Positions 59,649 to 64,000 of a stretch of 64,000 nucleotides of DNA are shown piece after piece. Below the pieces are notes generated by a model, which ran no database searches, had not been told where the DNA came from, and saw only the letters and a program-made list of their open reading frames with translations. A program made the translations under genes and the position numbers. How positions within the stretch are numbered: the first letter of the stretch is position 1; each line of letters begins with the position of its first letter. Source of the DNA: DATBVX01 sp963696675 (GTDB lineage: Bacteria; Pseudomonadota; Gammaproteobacteria; Steroidobacterales; Steroidobacteraceae); NCBI GenBank assembly GCA_963696675.1, contig CAVOLM010000014.1, positions 6,912 to 70,911 on the forward strand, in the 5' to 3' direction.

Positions 59649-59685
59649 AGGCGGTTCTTGTCTTTTGACAGGGGCTGCCTTTTTT
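59649..59685 (+). terminator. Rho-independent terminator of unit 2
   Basis: AGGCGGTTCTTGT pairs with ACAGGGGCTGCCT over 13 bp with G-T wobbles around a CTTTTG loop, followed by a T-run (59680-59685). It starts 5 nt after the stop codon. It differs from the unit 1 terminator by pair-preserving changes. Confidence 0.88.
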
Positions 59686-59824
59686 CTTGGTCGAACCGGG
59701 GGCGAAGGCCCTCACGACGGTCGTTGCCCGGAAGTCGACCAGGCAAACCGTGCCTCGTCCCCGCAGGGTCCTCCCCGGCCGGTAGGGGAGTTGAAAAGAG
59801 GGCAGGGGAGGGCGTCCAGCTTGA

Positions 59825-60097
59825 TCAACCCTCAAGTTGCCGGACGCCCAAGAGCTGCATCAGCGAGTCGCGGGCAGCGAGCACGTCCCGAGAATCCCCG
59901 GCCATCGTCAGTCGCTCACGGACCTTCTCGATGTCCCTGACAGTGACCGGGCCAACATCGCGGAGGAGCCCCTCATAGCCGCATTGCAGGGCGTAGCTGG
60001 TACGAAGTCCGTCGATCATGGCCTTGCCCAGGGCTTGGGTGCGAAGCTTCCGGTGAAAGTCGACCTCCAGGAGAAACAGCCGTTCGAGCGCGTTCAT
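59825..60097 (-). CDS. Small helical protein of unknown function
   Basis: 90 residues from MNALERLFLLEVDFHRKLRT, with GGAGG 9 nt before the ATG at 60097. The frame continues 44 codons further but without a ribosome site. The protein is charged and almost wholly helical (VTVRDIEKVRERLTMAGDSR, DVLAARDSLMQLLGVRQLEG). It converges on the unit 2 terminator. I do not recognise it; on an element of this kind it might be regulatory. Confidence 0.5.
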   Translation of the reverse strand: MNALERLFLLEVDFHRKLRTQALGKAMIDGLRTSYALQCGYEGLLRDVGPVTVRDIEKVRERLTMAGDSRDVLAARDSLMQLLGVRQLEG

Positions 60098-60795
60098 GGC
60101 GGATGCCTCCAACGCAGGGGCCAGAGATACAGCACACCCGTTCAGTATACCCGCCGGTCGAGCCTCGCGGCAGCTCTTTTTCTCGCCAGTAGTCTGTCTG
60201 CCGTCCACAGACCTGTTAAGAACCATCAAGGGTCCGCCGTAGGCGGGTTTCTGGTAGGGGCTGGTCGGAAGCGGGTCTGGGCGTGGCTATCCATGTGTTA
60301 CTGAACGCACGGACCGTACCTGCTACCTCAAAGGTGTGCGTCTTTAGAGTTGGAAGACGCACTCACGGCGTGATCCAACGCAAAGTGGACAGCCGAACCC
60401 CCATCGATACGTGGCGGTTTCGCTGGGAAATGCGGGATGTTCCCGCTTATGTAGCCAGACGTATGCGTTGACGCGATGCGTGATCCGTAGCGGACCACGC
60501 ACCCTCGGGGCTTTGGTTGCCCGTATCCCCAACGTGCGTCGGTGTGTCGGACCGACGTGCGCTACTACAGAGGGCGCAGTACAGTGTGTCCGGAAACGCT
60601 GCTCCTCGGGCTTCATTCTGGTTGTGCTGAGCCTGATGATGTCGAACGCGAGTGCCCTCGGCGAACCTGTCGTTGAACTCCCGGCACGCCTCACAAGACT
60701 CCAAGGCGATGACGGTGGAGACCTGCGCCGGCCAGGCGCCGACTCGTTCCCCTCGACCACAGCCCACCCGGCTATGCAGCGAGCATCAGTCGAAC
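60098..60795. other. About 700 bases without a supported gene
   Basis: Holds a perfect 9-bp hairpin GTGCGTCTT/AAGACGCAC (60336-60344 and 60354-60362). Open frames on both strands are short, lack ribosome sites and show no recognisable motif. It marks the change from the element to the oxidoreductase debris that follows. Confidence 0.5.
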
Positions 60796-60990
60796 TCAGT
60801 CGACCTGGGGTGCTTGCCAGTTCACTGCTGGGTTGAGCTGGCTTGCCGCGCCGGCCGCCACGCGAGCCAGGATCCCTGCGTAGGTAGGGTACGAGAGCGG
60901 AACGCGAGCTAACTCGTCCACCCGCATCCCCGCGGCGATGGCGATCGCCGCCACCTGGGTGATCTCCACGTCCGCTCGCCGACGACGTGG
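60796..60990 (-). pseudogene. C-terminal fragment of a pyridine-nucleotide disulfide reductase
   Basis: The frame reads VEITQVAAIAIAAGMRVDEL, ARVPLSYPTYAGILARVA and ends NWQAPQVD. This is the end of the dimerisation domain of mercuric-reductase/lipoamide-dehydrogenase-like flavoproteins. The FAD and NAD domains are missing; directly upstream is a fragment of a different gene. No function is expected. Confidence 0.6.
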
Positions 60991-61449
60991 CAACGGTGTC
61001 TCGCTCGCCCGCCAGGGCGAGTGAGCGAACGACGACTGCCCGAAGTACTTGGGGACCGCGTGACCGCCGTTGGCGAGCGGGGCGGTACACCCCGGGTCGG
61101 GGGGCGTCTGAAGGTTCAGCTCGTTGAACCGCTCGCAGTACATAGGGTGCCACTCTAGCACTGCTCACAGACGCCGTCCGACGCCGGCGCCAGCACGACG
61201 TGGTCGCCCGGCTTGACCTTCGTGACGCAGCTCCCACTCTGCGCCGACGACGCCCGCTCCTCGGCGCCCGAAGACCGAGGGAACGATGCGCCCCCAGCAA
61301 GCCGTCCCGGCTTGCGCGAGATCGGTGGCGGGGACATCCCCGACGCCGACGATCCGGACGAGAACCTCGTCCTCGGCCGGCTCGGGCACATCAATTTGCT
61401 CGATCAGGAACGGCGCCATCCGCACGCGCGGGCGACGGCGGCAGTGCAC
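60991..61449 (-). pseudogene. Aryl-alcohol dehydrogenase fragment (zinc-dependent MDR)
   Basis: N-terminal half only, in two frames: APFLIEQIDVPEPAEDEVLV, VTKVKPGDHVVLAPASDGVC, EQCLEWHPMYCERFNELNLQ, then AVPKYFGQSSFAH. The structural-zinc pattern C-x2-C-x7-C typical of benzyl/aryl-alcohol dehydrogenases is visible (CEQC...YC). Frame changes lie near 61340, 61160 and 61010. The Rossmann domain is absent and the reading passes into an unrelated reductase tail. Confidence 0.65.
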
Positions 61450-61543
61450 CTTTCATGGTTGGTCTCTACTGTCAGGAGTCAGAGGCAGGGTCAGGGGTCG
61501 GAAGCTGTTGGGTTCCTGACCCTGACGTCGCGTCGGCGCCCGA

Positions 61544-62922
61544 CTACGAGGCGACGAGTTCGCGCGGTGCCTTCTGTTTGCTGTACGGCGGGTAGCGGAG
61601 GTCCGGGTCGATCCGCGTGCTGTGGTACAGGACGCCGCGGGCGTTCGTGTAGGCGCGAAATCCCCACTCGCCGTGGTACTTGCCCATCCCGGAATTGCCG
61701 ACGCCGCCGAACGGCAAGTCGTGAATGAGCGGTTGGACTGTGCAGTCGTTGACCGCCGCGTCCCCGGATGTCGTTGCGTCCAGGATTTGCTCCGTCACGC
61801 GCCTGATCTTCGGCGAACACGTACAGGCCCAAGGGGCTCGGCCGGGCGTTGACGAAGTCGATCACCTCCTGGACGTTGTCGACCTCCAGAACCGGAAGGA
61901 TCGGGCCGAATATCTCTTCCTGCATCACCGGCGACTCCGGCGACACGTTCACCAGCACGGTCGGCGCGATGAACCGGTCGTCGCGGTCGTGCTGACCGCC
62001 GTGGTAGATCGTCCCGCTCGCAAGCAGCGCCGTCAGCCGATCGAAGTGACGCGTATTGACGATCCGGCCGTAGTCCGGGCTCTTTTGCGGATCGTCGCCG
62101 TAGAAGTCAAGCACGGTTTCCTTCAGGTGTTCGCAGGAACGGCTTCGGCGACATCCTTGAACACCAGAACATAGTCCGGCGCGGTGCAGGTCTGGCCGGC
62201 GTTGTTCCAGCGGCCCTGGGCGATGCGACGGGCCGCGACCCGCAGGTTGGCCGACGAGTGGACGATGGTCGGGCTCTTGCCGCCGAGTTCCAGCACGACC
62301 GGCGTCAGGTTCTTCGCCGCGGCGGTCATGACGATCTTGGCGACCGTCGTGCCGCCGGTGAAGAAGATGTGGTCCCACTGCTGTTCCAAAAGCGCGGTGG
62401 TTTCGGGCACCGCGCCCAGGACCACGGAGAACGCCTCGCGATCCAGGTACTCCGGGATGAGCCGCGCGATCACGTCGGCCGTGGCCGGGGCGATTTCCGA
62501 GGGCTTGATGACAGCGGCGTTTCCTCCGGATATCGCCGCGATCAGCGGCGACAGCGTCAGCATCACCGGATAGTTCCAGGTGCCGATGATCAGGCCGACG
62601 CCGAGCGGATCGAACCGCACCCGGGCATCGGACGGGGCCAGCACAGGCGGCGTGCTGACCGGCACCGGCTTCATCCACTCCGCAGGTGGGCCAGCACGTG
62701 CTCGGCCTCGTCGGCCAGGTACTTCACGTCGGTCAGATCCGCGTCGATGCGGTTGCGGCGAAGGTCCGTCCACAGCGCCGCGTAGAAGTCCTCGGCGTGG
62801 TCCTTCATCATCGTCCGCAAGGCGATCAACTGACCTTCGCGCCATTCCACGGGACGGGTGGCGCCAGACTGAAAGTAGTTGCGGTGCCGGGCGACAATGG
62901 CGGAGAAATCGGGGGTGCTCAT
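61544..62922 (-). pseudogene. Aldehyde dehydrogenase (class 3/coniferyl-aldehyde-dehydrogenase-like), three frameshifts
   Basis: About 460 residues from MSTPDFSAIVARHRNYFQSG. WMKPVPVSTPPVLAPSDARV and VGLIIGTWNYPVMLTLSPLI follow after a shift near 62683, then VVLELGGKSPTIV (general base) and WNNAGQTCTAPDYV (nucleophile Cys). Shifts near 62140 and 61810 lead to MQEEIFGPILPVLEVDN and the end PPYSKQKAPRELVAS. The type acts on long-chain or phenylpropanoid aldehydes. It differs in style from the dehydrogenase at 21.4 kb and may come from another source. Confidence 0.75.
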
Positions 62923-63014
62923 GGATCAATCCTCCTGGTTTGTTGTTGGTGGATTCGATGCCGGGGCCCCAGCAGCCCGGGCGCCTGCTCATGCTGGCAG
63001 GCCAGCCCGAGGGC

Positions 63015-64000
63015 TCAGCCGTTCTGGGCGGTCTTGAGCACGATCTTGCCGATGTGCCGGCCGCTGTCGATCAGCTCATGGGGGCGAAGTTGGCCTCGTC
63101 CAGCGCGAAGGTCTCATGGATGAGCGGCTTGAGCTGGCCGGCCCGTATCAGCGGCCAGACCTGCGCTTCCAGTTCGCCGATGATCTTGCGCCTTGTCGTC
63201 GGCGCTGCGCGCGAACGCAGGGTAGAGCCGATGTGGGTGAGGTGCTTGGTCAGCATCGGGGAGAAGTCGAGCTCCCCGGCCTGCGCCCTTGATCATGCCG
63301 ATCTGCACGATGCGGCCGTTCATGGCGGCGGCCTGGAATTTGCGCTACATAGTCGCCGGCGATGATGTCGACGATCACGTCGACGCCCTTGCCATCGGTG
63401 GCTTTCATCACTTCCTCGACGAAGTCCTCTTCCTGGTAATTGACGGCAACATCAGCGCCCAGGGCCGAAGGCTGGCCTGTCGCTGTTCCGCATTAGCCAC
63501 GGTGGTGATGATCGTCTTGTGGCTCGAAGGCCTTGGCCAGCATGGTGGCGGTGGTGCCGATGCCGGACTGGCCGCTGCCGTGGATCAGCACCGTCTCGCC
63601 GCGTTTGAAGCCGCCGCACTGGAAGAGGTTGACCCAGACGGTCATGAAGGTTTCCGGCAACGCGGCTGTTCCTGACCATATCCAGGCCCTCGGGGTAGGT
63701 GCAGGGTGGTGCGTTCATCCGCCACGGCGTAGTCCGCGTAGCCACCGCCTGGAATCAGGGCGCTGACCTTGTCGCCGACCGCGAAACGGCTGGTTTCGCT
63801 GCCAAGGGCCACCACTTCGCCGGAAATTTCCAGGCCCGGAATGTCCGAAGCCCTGGCGGGCGGGTCGTACAGCCCCTTGCGCCTGCAGCACATTGGGGCC
63901 GTTCACGCCGGCGGCGAACACGCGGATCAGCACTTCGCGGGGGCCTGGAACGGGCGTCGGCCGCAGGGTCGGAACCAGCACTTCGGGCCCGCCCGGCCGG
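63015..64000 (-). pseudogene. NAD(P)H quinone oxidoreductase-like MDR, frameshifted and cut by the window end
   Basis: Enters at the window edge as GGPEVLVPTLRPTPVPGPRE, then VLIRVFAAGVNGPNVLQ, DIPGLEISGEVVALGSETSR, FAVGDKVSALIPGGGYADYA. It continues in broken frames to LIRAGQLKPLIHETFALDEA and HELIDSGRHIGKIVLKTAQNG with a TGA at 63015. No zinc ligands are seen. I count at least five frame changes. The first few residues lie outside the window. Confidence 0.7.

Noticed and set aside
60344..61300. Minus-strand open frame of 318 codons
   Set aside because: It reads the aryl-alcohol dehydrogenase fragment in the wrong frame and is dominated by Arg and Ser; shadow.

Overview
The first 18 kb fix the host lineage. 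On the minus strand lie tRNA-Tyr, tRNA-Gly, tRNA-Thr, tuf, tRNA-Trp, secE, nusG, rplK, rplA, rplJ, rplL, rpoB and the start of rpoC, the order found in gammaproteobacteria. All these genes are intact. A bactofilin/zinc-ribbon pair and a five-gene, cysteine-type NAD-dependent formate dehydrogenase cluster (fdsG-fdsB-fdsA-fdhD-fdsD) follow. I infer a high-GC gammaproteobacterium of the Nevskiales/Steroidobacter kind, but this rests on gene order and protein resemblance only.

From 18 to 48.4 kb the window is a catabolic region, mostly on the minus strand. One block (20.5-29 kb) has an AraC regulator, an aldehyde dehydrogenase, a lignostilbene-dioxygenase-like enzyme, two related NTF2-fold proteins, a short-chain dehydrogenase, and a divergently transcribed decarboxylase that closely resembles 5-carboxyvanillate decarboxylase (LigW). 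A second, long co-directional array (31-48.4 kb) has a TonB receptor, two MFS carriers, an AEC carrier, two Calpha-dehydrogenase-like (LigD-type) SDRs, a second LigW-family amidohydrolase, two overlapping beta-etherase-like GSTs and a Nu-class-like GST, plus aconitase X, an ammonia-lyase and a TPP enzyme. Read together this suggests uptake and breakdown of lignin-derived dimers (beta-1 and beta-O-4 types) outside the sphingomonads where such pathways are best known. The pathway assignment is inference. Many of these genes are split by single-base frameshifts, absent from the first 18 kb, which points to uneven base accuracy or to decay.

At 48,444 a GST gene loses its N-terminus and the character of the DNA changes. 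A 0.7-kb field of short perfect hairpins with recurring loops (TGAAC four times, TTC three times) leads into a plus-strand mobile-element operon: an AT-hook protein, two replication-relaxation-like proteins, a membrane protein, a VirD4/TraG-type coupling ATPase and a membrane-anchored coiled-coil protein that is interrupted by an ISL3-family insertion sequence. Next come two tandem, self-contained transcription units (58.27-59.69 kb). Each has the same promoter, a conserved structured leader of about 265 nt, a 114-115-residue protein of unknown function and a strong terminator. I consider this repeated RNA-plus-protein module the best candidate for an undescribed system in the window.

The last 3.5 kb hold gene debris and broken oxidoreductase genes: an aryl-alcohol dehydrogenase fragment joined to the tail of a disulfide reductase, an aldehyde dehydrogenase and a quinone oxidoreductase that runs off the end. 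The 48.4-64 kb part may be an inserted element or an assembly join; the sequence alone cannot decide.
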